Assembly (NCBI RefSeq): GCF_000283155.1 | Contig: NW_004454156.1 | Location: 36,372,272-36,436,271, forward strand | Source of the DNA: Ceratotherium simum simum | Lineage: Eukaryota; Chordata; Mammalia; Perissodactyla; Rhinocerotidae | DNA: 64,000 nucleotides | Direction of reading: 5' to 3' | Shown: one piece after another, positions 10,080 to 22,639 of the stretch | Layout of the letters: every line of letters begins with the position of its first letter | Position numbering within the stretch: position 1 is the first letter of the stretch | The notes under the pieces: generated by a model | Told to the model about the DNA's origin: nothing | What the model saw: only the letters and a program-made list of their open reading frames with translations | The model's database searches: none | Made by a program: the position numbers and the translations under genes

Positions 10080-11055
10080 TTTTCCCTAGAGGTGAACTGA
10101 CTCCAAAGCCCGTTGTCTTCGTACTATATAGCTTGTCACTCCCCCAACTGCCCGTGTTTGGGTATACAGTCTAGTCTGCCTGTCTTTCACTCTCTCTGAT
10201 CCTTGGAGTTTCATAAGCAATATTCCTCCTTTGTCTAGGGCACATTCCACGCTACCATCAGAGAGTAACTGACATTGTGAAGTGGCAGCAAGGCTCACAA
10301 CACTCCTCTTTTCTGAGAAAAACATCCTGAAGCTGTTCCTTTTGCAAAACAAAAACAAAAACACCCATGCTTTGTCTTATAATCCTGAAACTTCTGTCCT
10401 ATCATCTGTTTGGGCCAGGGATCTTTGCCTGAGCTAAAGGCCATCCAGAGGTTGGACCAGTTGCCTGTATCACCTGATTCGAGAACTCTGTCGAGAACAC
10501 CACCCTGGCTATTGGCTCGTGTGACCAGTCAGAACGTTTCCCGCTCTCAGAGACCTTGAGCAGGACAAACGCTGGGTGCACTGGCTGGAGAGAGAGAGAG
10601 AGCTCGGAAGTAAGCCTGAGACAGGCAGGACAGGAGCCCACCTCTGAAAACAGCGTGACTGGGGCTGCTGGAACTGGTTTTGGATCCCTTCAGGTGACAG
10701 AAAGGCTAAATAAGCTAACTACCTAAATATTATCCTAAATAAACAACACAGTATTACAAGACCTGACAGCCCCTGAGATCCCTTCTGGTCAGGGCTGAGA
10801 GTCACTCCACAAGCCTGAAAAATCTTTCAGCATCTTTTTAAAATTTTTAATTTTGTTTTTACTCCTATTCGCCTACTTTTATTTCTCTCCCTCTCCCTCT
10901 CAATTGTTTCTGTCCCTCTCAATAGTGTTTAATGTGTACTTTTTGTCAGTATGTGTTCCAGCAAAATTTGTATTATTGTTTTGTATACATGTGTTTTTAA
11001 TTTGTGTAAATGCTGTATGTATTTCATGCTGTTGCCTCATCTTAGCACAATATTT
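10080..11055. other. Intergenic, no gene recognised
   Basis: Mixed-composition sequence. A short GA run sits at about 10590-10603. Open frames of 70-90 residues occur on both strands but show no domain or conserved motif. 10390-10830 has a balanced base composition and might be an old LTR or unique sequence. Confidence 0.4.
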
Positions 11056-11059
11056 TAAA

Positions 11060-11480
11060 GTTCCTGTCTAATCCCATGGCTTCTAACTGCTGCCTAGTAG
11101 TCCATGGTATTCATCACCACATTTTCTCTACCCAGTCTCTCAGGAATGGGCACCTAGATGGCCTCCAACGTCATGTGTCACCAGAGAATGCTGCAAGCAA
11201 CATCCTTGTACATATTCCCCTGTAGACCTGTGAAAAATTTGCAATACACACCATACCCATGATTAGAATTGTTAGATCAGCAAGTCTTTGTCTATACAAT
11301 TTAAGTACTGCAAACATGTTCTCCAGAATGCCGAACCAGCCCATATTCCCATCAACTATGCGTGAGGGTACCACTATACCTGCCTCCCCACCAATACACG
11401 GCATGACCTCATTATTTTTAAATGAAGTATACCTTCTTGTGAGGGTCAATGCATTAAATAGATTTTTCTAACTAGGAAAA
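11060..11480 (-). repeat. Old L1 3' fragment, antisense
   Basis: Reads as the reverse complement of a mammalian L1 ORF2 end: the antisense patterns 'ttctaactgctgcctag', 'atgctgcaagcaacatcc' and 'gttagatcagcaag' are present in the expected order. Heavily diverged. Confidence 0.55.
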
Positions 11481-11509
11481 AAAAAAAAGGACAACTACAC
11501 TCAATTTTC

Positions 11510-11645
11510 GACTCTTCCTGTAGCTATATTTCTGTTTCTAACACATCTCCTCCCTTAGATGGTACGTTCATGGAAGCAGGGACTGGATGGATCCCGATGC
11601 CTTTGTTACTGAACGATACTTTGCACATATGAAGAAGTGTGAGTG
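11510..11645 (-). repeat. L2 3' fragment, antisense
   Basis: Shows the antisense L2 tail pattern: 'ctcctcccttagatgg', a 'gaagcagggactgg' core, then a decayed end. 11770-12030 after it is an old, unassigned repeat. Confidence 0.4.
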
Positions 11646-12034
11646 AGCAAAGGAGAGTCTGTTAAACCTGCTTCTCAGCAAGGATGATATCTTGCCTTTC
11701 CCCAACTCAGTTTTCAGTTGGTACCTTGAGGTCTGATTTCAGTGTCTTCTCCTCACTGTAGTGTTAAGCTTATTTAAGGTTTCTAGGTTTCCTCTCACTC
11801 TGAAGCAAGCAGAAATGCCAACCCTGGGGTCTCCATCCCTTGGTTTCCACAGTGGGTTTCAAACATTGTTTACTATAACTCACAATATGAAATATATTTT
11901 CCGTTATGACTTAGTACATACCTATATATGTGATTGTATGTACTTATATATGTATATACGTCCATAAAAACAGTATTTACCACTGCTTTCTGTGATGCAA
12001 TCTAATTTCAAATCTATTTTATTATTTTTCATTA

Positions 12035-12930
12035 AAAAATGCACCACAGTGTGATACCACTACAAACCTTTTATAATGGCTAAATTAAAAAAAAAAAAAG
12101 AAAACCCTGACAATACCAAGTGCTGGAGAGAATATGAGGCTACTGGAACTTTCAAACATTGCTGGGGGTGGCAGAGGGGAGTGCAAAATGGTACAGTATG
12201 ACCCAGCAATCCCACTCCTAGATATTTATGCTAGAGAAATGAAAACTCATTCACATAAAAGCTTTACATGAATATTTATAAAAGCTCTATTCATAATCAC
12301 CAAAACCTGGAAACAACCTAAGTGTCCTTCAGCGGGTGACTGACTAAACAAACCGTGGTACATCCATACAATGGAATGACACTCAGCAATGAAAGGAATG
12401 AACTATTGGTCCATGCAACAACTTGGATGAATCTCAAGGGAATAATCTTGAGTAAAAGAAGCCAGCCTCAAACAGTTATATACTGTCTGAATCCAGTTAT
12501 ATGACAGTCTCAAAAAGACAAAGAGTGATGGAGAGCAGATCATTGGTTCCCAAGGGTTAGGGGTGGCGGGAGTGTGTGACTCCAAAGCATGACGGAATTT
12601 TGGGGGGTTTTCTTTTTTCTTTTTTTTTGTGAGGAAGATCAGTCCTGAGCTAACATCTGATGCTGATCCTCCTCTTTTTTTTTTTTAACATCTGTGCCCA
12701 TCTTCCTCTACTTTATCTGGGACGCTGCCACAGCATGGCATGATGAGGGTGTGTCGGTGCACACCTGGGATCCGAACCCGCGAACCCCGGGCCACCAAAG
12801 CAGAGTGCGCGCACTTAACCACTTGAGCCACGGGGATGCCCCCTGGGGTTTTCTGATTGTGGCTGTGGTTACACAAATCTATACGTGTGTTAAAATTCCT
12901 CATAAAATAGATTGAAAAAATATTTTTAAA
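12035..12930 (+). repeat. L1 3' end interrupted by an ERE SINE
   Basis: L1 ORF2/3'UTR landmarks run in order: 'gataccactaca', 'tggctaaat', 'gacccagcaatcccac', 'tatttatgctagagaaatg', 'aaaacctggaaacaacc' and 'caatggaatgacactcagc'. It is split by the ERE at 12614-12844 and resumes to about 12930. 5'-truncated, no coding potential. Confidence 0.8.
12614..12844 (-). mobile_element. ERE SINE (equine tRNA-derived), antisense
   Basis: Reverse complement of the ERE consensus: poly(T), 'gtgaggaagatc', 'ctgagctaacatctg', then the tRNA-like head ending 'cttaaccacttgagcca'. Flanked by a 10-bp target duplication GGGGTTTTCT at 12604-12613 and 12845-12854. Confidence 0.9.
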
Positions 12931-13149
12931 GGGGATTTGGTGCAAATGGGAGGTTTGGCAGATGGCACAGCAGCTACTGGCAGACATAGAAATATTGAAG
13001 AAATAGGTCAAGCCCGGATGTGTGAACCACTGTCGTGGCCTGTGTTGACTCCTTGCAGGCTGAGGGAAAAGGGTGGTACTAGGTACTCAGGGCAGAACAG
13101 GAAAGTAGATCAGCCTTTGAGATGGACAACAGCAGCTGCTACCACTCAG

Positions 13150-13450
13150 GGCAATTTTAATTCAATGCCATAAGTGTTAACTGAGCACCTATGAGGTGAG
13201 AGGCACTGTTCTGGGTGTTGGGTATATACCAATGAACACGACACCCAGGCCCTAAGCTCTTGAAACTGATGATCTAGTGGGGTGGGTGGGGGAAGAGGAA
13301 ATAAAGAAATAAGATTTCAATTAATTATAAGTGCTGTAAAGACAATAAAACGGTGGTGTGTGTATCTGTGTGTGTGTTGGGGTCTTTTTAGAATGGGTAG
13401 TCAGGGAAGCCTTTCTGAAGGAGGTGACACAAAGGAGTGGGGCATTAACG
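13150..13450 (+). repeat. L2 LINE fragment
   Basis: Recognisable L2 3' region: 'actgagcacctatgag', 'aggcactgttctggg', 'gatctagtgggg', 'gtgctgtaaagac', then 'gggaagcctttctgaagg'. Confidence 0.7.
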
Positions 13451-13454
13451 ACAA

Positions 13455-14640
13455 GCATCCTCCCCCCCACACCGTGTGAAGGAAATACCAGCACTGAGTT
13501 ATCAGACAATAAATTAATTAACTAAAAAAAAAAAAAGCTGGTTGCAACTCATTAAATGGATTCTGTGGTCACTAACGGGTCACAGCCCACAGTCTGAAAT
13601 AAAATAATCTCAGCACAACCAATGGCAGATGTTGTAGGCAGGCCCTTAGTCAGCCTGGGCTTCTGGTTTTGCCAAATGGCATCACTATGGTCCAGACAAT
13701 TTCCTACCACTGACTCGCAAGCTCCTTCCTGATCATGTTCTCCTGGGATCACTGAAACAATTCCTGAAGAATTAGCAAACAGCAGGCTCTCTATGTACAT
13801 AAGTATGTTGGAGCTAACATACTTGACAACGATGCTCTGAAAAACACAAGTTAACATGACCTGCCGATTCTTTAATTTTACGTGTGCCAAAGGACTCCAA
13901 ATGGATTCTTTGAAGCACTTAGTGGATCTTCTTCTGGGATATGTCATAGACTACCTCTGGCCCTTGAATGAAACTTTTATTATATCCGATTGAAAAGGAT
14001 TTCCACCCTAATCTCAGTGGGGTTGCTGAGAAGAGCAAGCAGCCTCGGGTTGCCATTTCCAGGATCTCACATCCCAGCTGTTGTATTGCACACCCAGCAA
14101 TGCTTGCCTTGTTTTATGGTTTACCACAAGCTCTGGCTATTATCTAGGCCTTGGGACACCAGTGCTCAGGTCACACCCAGCTTTGAGAGAGCCACACAGT
14201 TCCACTCCCACGCTTAAAGGAAGCTGCTAGTATTCCCTTGGCTCTGGCAGGCTCTGTGCTGGCCCTTCCGACGCCTCCTCTGGTCCTTATCCTCCATTTA
14301 CATTTCACTGCCCCCCACTTCAGTGGGCCAGAAGGGCACCTTGGTTCTCCTACTGCCCTTCCCAGCAATCACCATTGTAATTTACGACTCTCTTCCGCAA
14401 TTTGCACAGCCCCCCAAGCAAATCCAGCTGGCACTCTGCTTTCCTAGCTCTTGGCCTTGACATTGAGGGAAAAAGTGGGGAAACACAGGCTGGACAGAGA
14501 GATGGAAGAATAAGGCTGATTGTTTACTGTTGTGTTTTCCAGCATGGTTTCCAGGCACTTATTGCAGTAAAAAGTGGAGCGAGCCTGCCTGCCACTTAGT
14601 TTGAATTTCTAACTTCAAGACAAGGTTCTGGAAACACCTA
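13455..14640. other. Intergenic, no gene recognised
   Basis: Short open frames only, the longest 131 residues on the minus strand at 13552-13947, with no family signature. The frame is broken outside the listed span and codon use is unremarkable. An A-run at about 13524-13536 may be the tail of an old retroposed element. Confidence 0.45.
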
Positions 14641-14779
14641 TTGAGGCTTTGTTAACAAAACCCAACAAAACCTGTCCTCCTTCCTCAATGCTCCACCAGG
14701 CTCCTTTTCTTTGTGACAATGTGTCAGTGAGCTCAGTTCATGATCTAGACCTGCCACTTGGCTCTGCAGAGTTCGGCAG

Positions 14780-15085
14780 TTTCTCACTTGCTTTGTCCAA
14801 CTCCCCTCACCTCCCTCTAGTCTGAGCTCAGATCTCACCTTCTGAATGAAGGCTATCTTGACCGCTCTGTTTAATACTTAGCCTGCCCTCCCAGGCACTC
14901 TCAACTCGCCTTATCTTGCTCTACTTTTTCTGTGTTTCTTTTTCATAGCATATATCTCCTGTTCATATAACATAAATTTAACCTTTTAATCTTGTTTATG
15001 GTTTATTGTCTGTCTCTTCTGGACCGTGCTCCCCAGAATGTAAGTGTCACTAGAGTGGTCATCTTTATATTGCCTGAAATGTAGA
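14780..15085 (-). repeat. L2 LINE fragment, antisense
   Basis: Antisense L2 3' pattern: 'ctgagctcagatctcacc', 'tcatagcatatatc', 'tttattgtctgtctc' and 'cagaatgtaag' in the expected order. Confidence 0.65.
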
Positions 15086-15195
15086 TATCCAATCATCCTG
15101 CTGGATTTTCTACACAATTATCTGTGTGGTCTGATCAATGCCCAAATAAACAACCCACTCACAAAAAGAAATTAGTTAATTATTGTCCTATAGAC

Positions 15196-15383
15196 CTGTG
15201 CTGTCCAATAAGGTAGCCATTAGTCACAGGTGGCTGTTTAAATTTAAAGTAATTAAGATGAAATAAAATTAAACGTTCAGTCCCTCAGTCACACTAGCCG
15301 TATTTCAGGGGCTCAGCTGCTGTTGTGGATAGTACAGATATCAAACACTTCCATCAGCAGAAAGTTCTATTGGACAGTGTTGT
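15196..15383 (+). mobile_element. MER5-type hAT MITE
   Basis: The ends are the hAT inverted repeats CTGTGCTGTCCAAT and ATTGGACAGTGTTG, with the characteristic 'gtagccattagtcac' and 'actagccgtatttc' interior. It is flanked by 8-bp near-identical target duplications CTATAGAC and TTATAGAC, the hAT-specific length. Confidence 0.85.
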
Positions 15384-15399
15384 TATAGACAAATCAATG

Positions 15400-15690
15400 T
15401 CAATTTATTTGATTTCTTATTTTATTCAATTGGTAACTATATATTTAGTGTCTACTTTGAGTAAGGCGCCCTGATAAGAAAGAAGAGCTGTGCAAAGAAG
15501 ATTCAGAGATCTTGCCTCTTTCAGCAAATAGTTCTGAAGATAAATATAATAAGAAGATACGTATCAAGAGCCTTGAGGTAGATACAGATAAAGTGCTGCA
15601 GGAATTCAAAGGAAGGAGAGATTTGTATTTTCCAGTTTAGGGTAGGAAATCAAGGAAGGCTTCTTGGAGGAGGTGGGTCTGAAATGGAAA
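15400..15690 (+). repeat. L2 LINE fragment
   Basis: Diverged L2 3' region ending in 'aaatcaaggaaggcttc' and 'ttggaggaggtgggtctga'. Confidence 0.55.
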
Positions 15691-16440
15691 ACTGTCCATT
15701 ACCTCAGTTCTGAAGCACAGAACACTCAACACTTTGAAATAACTAAAGAGGAGAACCTGTATAAAGTAATTTTCTGGTGGGAAAGTTAATTCCAAACAAG
15801 GAGATTCAAAGTTATGGTTCCCATGGCTTTTGGTTTCTATTTTTACTCCTCCCCCATCTTGCCTTGGGACAAGCAGTCCCCATATCTGAAGGTGTCCAGA
15901 TGTCTTTTGCTTGGTTCTGGTGTCCTCTGCTTGCACAAAGCTGAGAAAAGCATTGGGGACTAACAAAACTTGGATGGTCGCTTCTCTAATCCTTCCCTTC
16001 TGTGTGGGAATTGCAATCCAAGGAGGGTCTTCTCCTTTAGGGACAAAGCTTGAAGCCTTGACCTAAAGAGCTATACTGAGAAATGATGAGTGATTGAATG
16101 TGATTTTTCAAATGCCTGAGATTCTCCACCTGGGGCTCATTCACTCCTTCTCCTGGGCCCATGGGGTCTGACTCACACTGACCCGACATTCACCCAGAGG
16201 TGGAGAACCCAATACTCCCAGTAGAAAATAAACTCAGGTCAAAGGCACAAGGCATGTGAGGAATACAATTATTTCCAAAGGAAAAAATTAAACATCCAAG
16301 AGCCAGTGTAGCTCTCTAATGCCACTAATACAAGTTGAATATTTTCCTGAACATTTATCCTGATACCGTTCAGATAGCCTCAATGGGCTCCACTGGCCAC
16401 CAGCCACGTCAGTAGATGAATCTTCTATGGTTTACATCAG
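15690..16440. other. Intergenic, no gene recognised
   Basis: No repeat or gene recognised. The 109-residue minus-strand frame at 15637-15966 starts within the L2 fragment and has no domain signature. Confidence 0.4.
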
Positions 16441-16444
16441 AGGT

Positions 16445-16772
16445 CAGCAAACCACGGCAATGGGCCAAATCCAGCCCACAGCCTGTTTTTGTACAGCTTG
16501 TGAGCTGTGAATGGTTTCTATATTTTTAAATGGTTGGCAAAAATCAAAAGAAGAATAACATTTCATGACATATGAATATTTTATGAAATTCAAATTTCAG
16601 TATCCAGAAATCAAGTTATGTCAGAACACAACCACACTCATTTGTTACTTATTGTCTATGACTGCTTTCCTGCTACAATGGCGGAGTTGAGTAGTTGTGA
16701 CAGAGACCATATGGCCTGCAAAACCTAAAATACTTACTATCTGGATCTTTATGGAAAATATTTGCCAACCTT
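16445..16772 (+). mobile_element. hAT-type DNA transposon relic
   Basis: Begins 'aggtcagcaaaccac', includes 'gggccaaatccagccc', 'ttattgtctatgactgc' and 'gagttgagtagttgtgaca', and ends 'atttgccaacctt'. Same family as the shorter copy in CYP1B1 intron 2 (3302-3506). Internally deleted, no coding sequence left. Confidence 0.7.
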
Positions 16773-17539
16773 GATCTATACCCTCAACTTATCAAGGCCC
16801 TGATTAATAATGATAATAACCTCCTCAGGCTTCTCAAACACTTTCTGGCTGACGACAAATTTCCCCAGACATCATTTCCACCTCTGCCTTGAATCATCCT
16901 GGACTGTGCCAGAGCCCTGGAGGGCTGATGCTGCTTCACAGAGAGAGACGAATCCACAAAACCAAGACCCCAAGTGAGGTCACTAGGGAGCAGAAAGAAG
17001 TCAAAGGCATTTTTCACAAAGGCAAAATTCCAGATTGTTTGAAAATGTAGGCGTTTTATCATAGACTAGGGAAAACAGCAGTTAAATTCAAACAAAATTC
17101 AGACCCATGCAGTGTAATAACATCACCAAAAAAAAATTGTAAAACAGATTGTTTTTCAGGACTTGAAGTCCTTGCTCAATTATTTTCTTCTTCCTGAACT
17201 GTTTGGTCTGTGTAATCTTATATCATTTGAGAGTGCGCCATGGTTTCACAATTCTTATATGTACCCTAAGATAACACAACAATCAAATAACCTAAATTCA
17301 TCCTCTTATTTAGTCACAGGGGACACTCTGAAATGTATTTTTGAAGGATTCTTGTATGTTCTTAAGTGCAGAGCATAGCAAATCATGTATAATATAATTT
17401 TGTATACATTCAGATCAGCTAGGCCATCATTTATTCAAAATCTAATTTATGTTTCTAAACATTGTTAAGCGGTATTAGATTGTTATAAAATAAAACTGTT
17501 ATAAAAATAAACATGTTCAGAGGTGTTCATTTTCTGTTC

Positions 17540-17895
17540 ACGGAGACACACTCAACTCCCCTCACACAGTGTGACAGATGCTGTAACCAAGATATGCATG
17601 AAGTACTATGGGAACAAAGATGAGGAAATACCTCATCCTTCTAGGGAATGTGGGAAGTCGCGGATTAGGAAAGGCTCCACAGAGGAGGTGCCATGTGAGT
17701 TGTGCCTAGAGAGATGCTTAGGGGTTGGCCAGAGAGACACAATACTGAGGAAGGAGGCTGAGAAGTTTCTGGACAAGGCCCTGAGGTATGGATAAGCGTG
17801 GTTATTTGTCTTATTCCCTGCTGGATCCCCAGTGCATGGTACAGTGCTGGCATCTCACATGTGTCAATAAATATCTGTTGAATGAATAAAGATGA
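17540..17895. repeat. L2 fragments in opposite orientations
   Basis: 17540-17795 resembles sense L2 ('aaaggctccacagaggagg', 'gagttgtgcc'). 17800-17895 reads as an antisense L2 tail ('ggatccccagtgcatgg', 'aataaatatctgttgaatga'). Confidence 0.55.
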
Positions 17896-18000
17896 TGTGC
17901 TTGGGGGTGGTGATAATCCAGGTAGAGTGGGGCAGTGTGCGTATGTATGCTTAGTAACATGCTATTTGGGAATCATTTTAGGAACTAGATGAGACTGACT

Positions 18001-18244
18001 TTTTTTTTTCTGGTGAGGAAGATTGGCCCTGAGCTAACATCTGTCGCCAATCCTTCTCTTTTTGCTTGAGGGACACTGGCCCTGAGCTAACACCTGTGGC
18101 AATCTTCTTCTATTTTGTATGTGGGTCGCTGCCACAGCATGGCTTGATGAGTGATGTAGATCTGTGCCTGGATCTGAACCTGTGAACCCCGGGTAGCGGA
18201 AGCAGAGCACACTGAACTTAATCACTGCACCACCAGGCTGGCTC
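18001..18244 (-). mobile_element. ERE SINE, antisense, perfect 16-bp TSD
   Basis: Poly(T), 'gtgaggaagattggccc' and 'gagctaacatctg', then a decayed tRNA-like head. Flanked by a perfect 16-bp duplication, CTAGATGAGACTGACT, at 17985-18000 and 18245-18260. Confidence 0.92.
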
Positions 18245-18647
18245 CTAGATGAGACTGACTTCTAACAATATTTCAAGTGTCTGTGGTTAAATAAATGGCG
18301 CTTCTTGGGGCCCTTGGAAATAGCTTGTACTCTTTTCAGCAGCATTTCTGAAGCTCTCTTCTGCTCTGGCGCATATGGCAGACAACGCACACATGTTTGA
18401 CATTCCCGTGAAACCTCTAAAACTTTCAGGACACTTAAGCTAATAGTAGTGAGAAACCCAACTGTTAATGGTACATCAGTAATGGCCACTTGTCGTTGAA
18501 TATTTGTTCTTAGGTAAGACAGGCTGTGGGTCTTTGGCAATTGTATTTGGAAGGCACTATTTTTTTCTTTCACTCAAAAAAGCATATGATGATTCAAGTG
18601 ACAAAGTTATGTTATTATAAGGATAATCTTAAATCAACCACTCTCAC

Positions 18648-18845
18648 TCTTATTTATTTATTTATTTATTTTTATTGATGTCATAATAGTTTATGACATT
18701 GTGAGATTCCAATTGTACATTATTATTTGTCAGTCACCATATAAATGAGCCACTTCATCCCTTGTGCCCACCCCCCAACTCCTTTCCCCTGGTAACCACC
18801 AAACTGTTCTCTCTGTCCATGTGTTAGTTTATATTTCACATATGT
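18648..18845 (-). repeat. L1 3' end fragment, antisense, with (TTTA)n
   Basis: After a (TTTA)n run comes 'ttattgatgtcataatag', then 'tttgtcagtcaccatataaa' and 'ggtaaccaccaaactg'. The same 3'UTR begins at about 63517 in this window, so both belong to one L1 subfamily. Confidence 0.8.
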
Positions 18846-18849
18846 CACT

Positions 18850-19925
18850 CTTAAGGGCCATAATTTACACTTGTTGGTACTCTATTTTTAGTAACAAATT
18901 ACTTTCAATCTCACAATGAATTAAGATATAATAACTGGGATTAAGAACTACTGCTTTGAACACACCAGAGCCTTGACATTGGTAGATTTGCCAGTCATGG
19001 AGTTAGTGACTGAGGATCTGTTCCACATAGTGGTTTTGCTGAGGCACAAATTTGAATCTCATGGACAGCTAGGTCTGAGTGTGGAGTGTATCCATTAGTG
19101 AGCCCAGCCCACTGCCCACCCCCTCATGTCAAAGTACTATTAGTGTTTTCTACTTGACTTCAGAGTCCTTGTAATTCTTGGGAACTGATAAAAAAAAAAG
19201 TTTGTAGATAATGGCCCCAGAAAAAATACCGACTGTTGGTGATGGCAGTAAAAAGAAAGATAAGTACTAGTCTGATGAAGTTCAGGTTCATAAATGCCTA
19301 TAGAGAATCACTAAGAATATGAAGGTCACTTAAAATTTTTATTTCCACTTGACCTCATTGTCAAGAGGAAATTTAAAGTTCCATCATTGTTCACAAACGC
19401 CTCCAGACATATCCCTATTGTATATGAAGGGTTGACAATATCTTCAGCACTCCCCTTGCAATTGTTTTCCACCCTGAATTTGCATGACCCTGAAGAAAGG
19501 ATTGGCAAATCAAAGACAAACATCAAACCAGACTCAGTCTAATTTGCATAAATTCCAAATTAATGAAGCCTGAGCTAATGAGGATTCAGCCCTAAAGTAA
19601 GTCTTAATCCTTGTCATTAGTGTTGGTGATATCTTTCCCGGAGAGACTCATTCCCGAGGGCACAGCCAGCCTCACAAGGCCACGTTACAACTTGTTCTTC
19701 CCTCTCCACAACTCCAATTCTGGCACTTGTAAATATGTGTCCTTCATGATACTTTCCAGGTGGAAGTTCACAAAAGCAAAGGTTTGCCCATGAGCCTTCT
19801 TTGTATGCTGCTTCCTCTTTCTCATTTCCTCTTGATTCTTAGGCATCAACCATACAGGTGTTGCCCAAGTTGAGTTTAAAGTTCAGTGAATCTCTCTCAT
19901 AGCCAGGAAGCCAGACTCAGATTAA
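18850..19925. other. Intergenic, no gene recognised
   Basis: No repeat family or gene recognised. Short open frames only. Confidence 0.4.
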
Positions 19926-19929
19926 GAAT

Positions 19930-20420
19930 TACTATTTGATTTTGAATCGTGATGTTTCTGTTAGAGCACATTGGGAAGAAACTGTTACTGCCCAACGTGG
20001 GGCCTTCCGCTTGCCACAAGACATGCCAGTAGTCAAGAGGCAAGGTGGTAGGAGAGAAAGGACTTTTTTATTACAGCTTGCTAGCAAGAGGGAAGATGGC
20101 CGACTCATGTCCAAAAGAACCATCTGAAGAGGGCATGAAATCTTACAGCAGTTATATAGGCCATTGTGTTACTGGGGAAGAGGTTAGGAATGTTGACCTT
20201 CTGGTGTTACAGACTGGGAGTGCCACACCAGATCTTTCAGTTTTCACTGATGATGGCTATCAGCATAGACTCACTGTTCGGGGGTCATCACATTCCTAAG
20301 GAACTCAAAAAAAGAAGTTATCATCTTATTGCAGCTGGGAGGTACGTGCACAAGCAGGGGTCGTAAAATCTACAGAGCAGTTAGACCTCCCAGAGGGTGC
20401 ATATCCAGCTGGGTTAGTTT
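19930..20420. repeat. Possible LTR fragment
   Basis: The block has moderate GC, an 'acagcttgctagcaag' motif and a low-complexity 'gagagaaaggacttttttatt', reminiscent of mammalian ERV LTRs. No TG...CA ends or flanking duplication were found, so this is tentative. Confidence 0.3.
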
Positions 20421-20424
20421 GTCA

Positions 20425-22630
20425 GAGGTCATTCAAAGTTACAATAGAGTTTTTCTTTTCTACAATATGGCTTCTCTTATGTCAACCTTGTCTTGAGCCA
20501 GTATCAAAACCATAAATAAAAATCGTAGGTATGATCACCAAAAATTAAATAAGAACCTGTTTCAATTTCCTAAACTCACGTCTTTTAAGTAGTGTCTTGC
20601 TTTCACAGAGTGCTTCTAACTTTTTAGGGTCTTTTTATATTTATCGCCTGGTTTTTTGTTTATGTAGATCCTATGGATAATACATAAATCACAATAATTC
20701 AATAGAATAACAAATCTTATTGCACTAATTCAAGAGATGAAGAGGTTAAAGTAATCACTCAGAGCCATATAGTGAAATGGTCCTTTTTTTTAACATTAAA
20801 AAATACCTGCAGAGTTCACGCGTAACCATGTTTTCTCTCGATTCCAAGTTCTTAAGGAGGTGACCAGGAGCTCTATTAGAAATTGAGCCATGGTAGGATA
20901 TCCAGGCCGGCTTTTCTGCCCAACTAAAAACTAGATTGTCTCCCAGTCAGGCAGGTCATAGGCCCTATGGACTTTTTTAGGGTCCACAAAAACATCTGAG
21001 ATCTGAAAAAATATAATGGGTTGGTTACATTGCTTGCTCTTTCAGGAACAAGAGAGGAGAATCAGAGAAATTAGGGTTATATGTAGGGGTATGTGGAAGG
21101 AGATATATATTCAGGGAGGTATTTTTTCAAAGTGGGTGATACTTAGGCATGCATGTATGGTCTCAATGGTCCAAAAGGGAGAGAGGAAAGGATGAGGCAG
21201 GTCAGGAAGGAGCCGCTTATAGGAGTGAAGTCTCTGAGAAGGCGCCAGAGGATGGGATGCACAGCACGTGGGGACACTATGCTAGGTACACAGAGTTCAT
21301 GTAATGTGAGGTTAAGAGATTTCTTAAAGTCTTGGGTTCAAATCTTGCCAGTTTGTAGAAATGCATGAATTTGTGCAAGGTAACCTCTTTAAGTGGCCAC
21401 CCCCTTATGTGTAAAATGGAAAGGAAAAGGTTTCAAATTCAATGATTGTTGTGAATATTCAAGTAAGTAATGCACACTATGTGCTTAGCACAGTACTTGG
21501 ACTAAAGTAAGCATGCCACTAATGTTAGCTACAATCATCACCATAACAATAATAATTATTATTGTTAATATTAGGCACAGAGGCTGGGGAAGCAAGATGA
21601 CAAGAAGATGTACAAGTCATGGTCTCTGCCAATAGGGGTAGAAAATTCAGTGTGTCAGAGAAATGGGTAAACAATGGTAATACAAAGCAGAATTAAGTCG
21701 TTGCTTCCACAGCCTTCACATTTCACCCTCAGCAGGGATTTAGAGGCCAGTGAGAACCCTGGAGTGTCATTCCTGAGGATGTAGGACTGGGCCCCTAGGT
21801 GTCCATTTGATCTTCCTCTCGCCTCCTTCACAGCAGGACGGTCCAGTCCACTGTCAGGGCTTTGTGGCTCTTGTTGGGCCTCTAGTCAATGGCCCTAACT
21901 CTCCCTCTCCACTCCCTTTTCTTCTCCTACTCCTTCTCCTTCCTCCCCTACAGAGGGAGAAGGTGGCTGCTCCTGAAGAGGCAGACTTTCCAGGTCTGAT
22001 TTGCTCCAGCCCGGGGGACAGAGTAATAAGCAACAATCCCTCACACTGTGAAGGAACCAACCCAATTTGATAAGCAGCTTTCTGAGAAAAAGGACAGGAC
22101 CATGTTCTCTATATTTTACAGACTAGAAAAAGAAAAAACCCAACAGATATGTTATGTCAACGAGCAAGTTACTCAAGGTAATCAGCTAAATTTTATTCAT
22201 TTTCTATCCCTATCATCTAACACCAAGCCTGACAGTAAGCAGGTACTCAATACTTGTTTGTTGAATGATTGGAATGCTCTATTAATCTATTAAGGCCATA
22301 TATTAAAATCTGTTGTTGAGCTGCAAATGAATCTCAGGCCTGCCAACTCACAGCTTTGTATTTCTCCATGAATCTTAAGTTGCAATGAATTTGGTGCTAA
22401 TAAAGCCTCCCTTCGACATCGTCTCTGTGGATTGGCCAGGGTGTAGTCTAGATGTTTCTACAACTTGCTTCTTCTGCAGATCAGCCCCTGAGGAAGCAGC
22501 TTCCACCCAGAAGATTTAGAGCTACCTGGTGGTTCTATCATTTGTTAGAGATTCTTTTCCAGATGTGTTGACTCCCACTTTGAGTCATCAGCTTTCTTTT
22601 CACAGCCAGAGCTCAGTTCTAGGCTTTTAC
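20425..22630. other. Intergenic with MIR and L2 fragments
   Basis: Mostly unassigned. 21320-21550 resembles a MIR ('gggttcaaatcttgcc', 'taaaatggaaagg', 'aagtaagtaatgcac'). 22160-22275 resembles an antisense L2 tail. 21890-21960 is pyrimidine-rich. No gene is seen. Confidence 0.45.
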
Positions 22631-22639
22631 AAATTAGCT

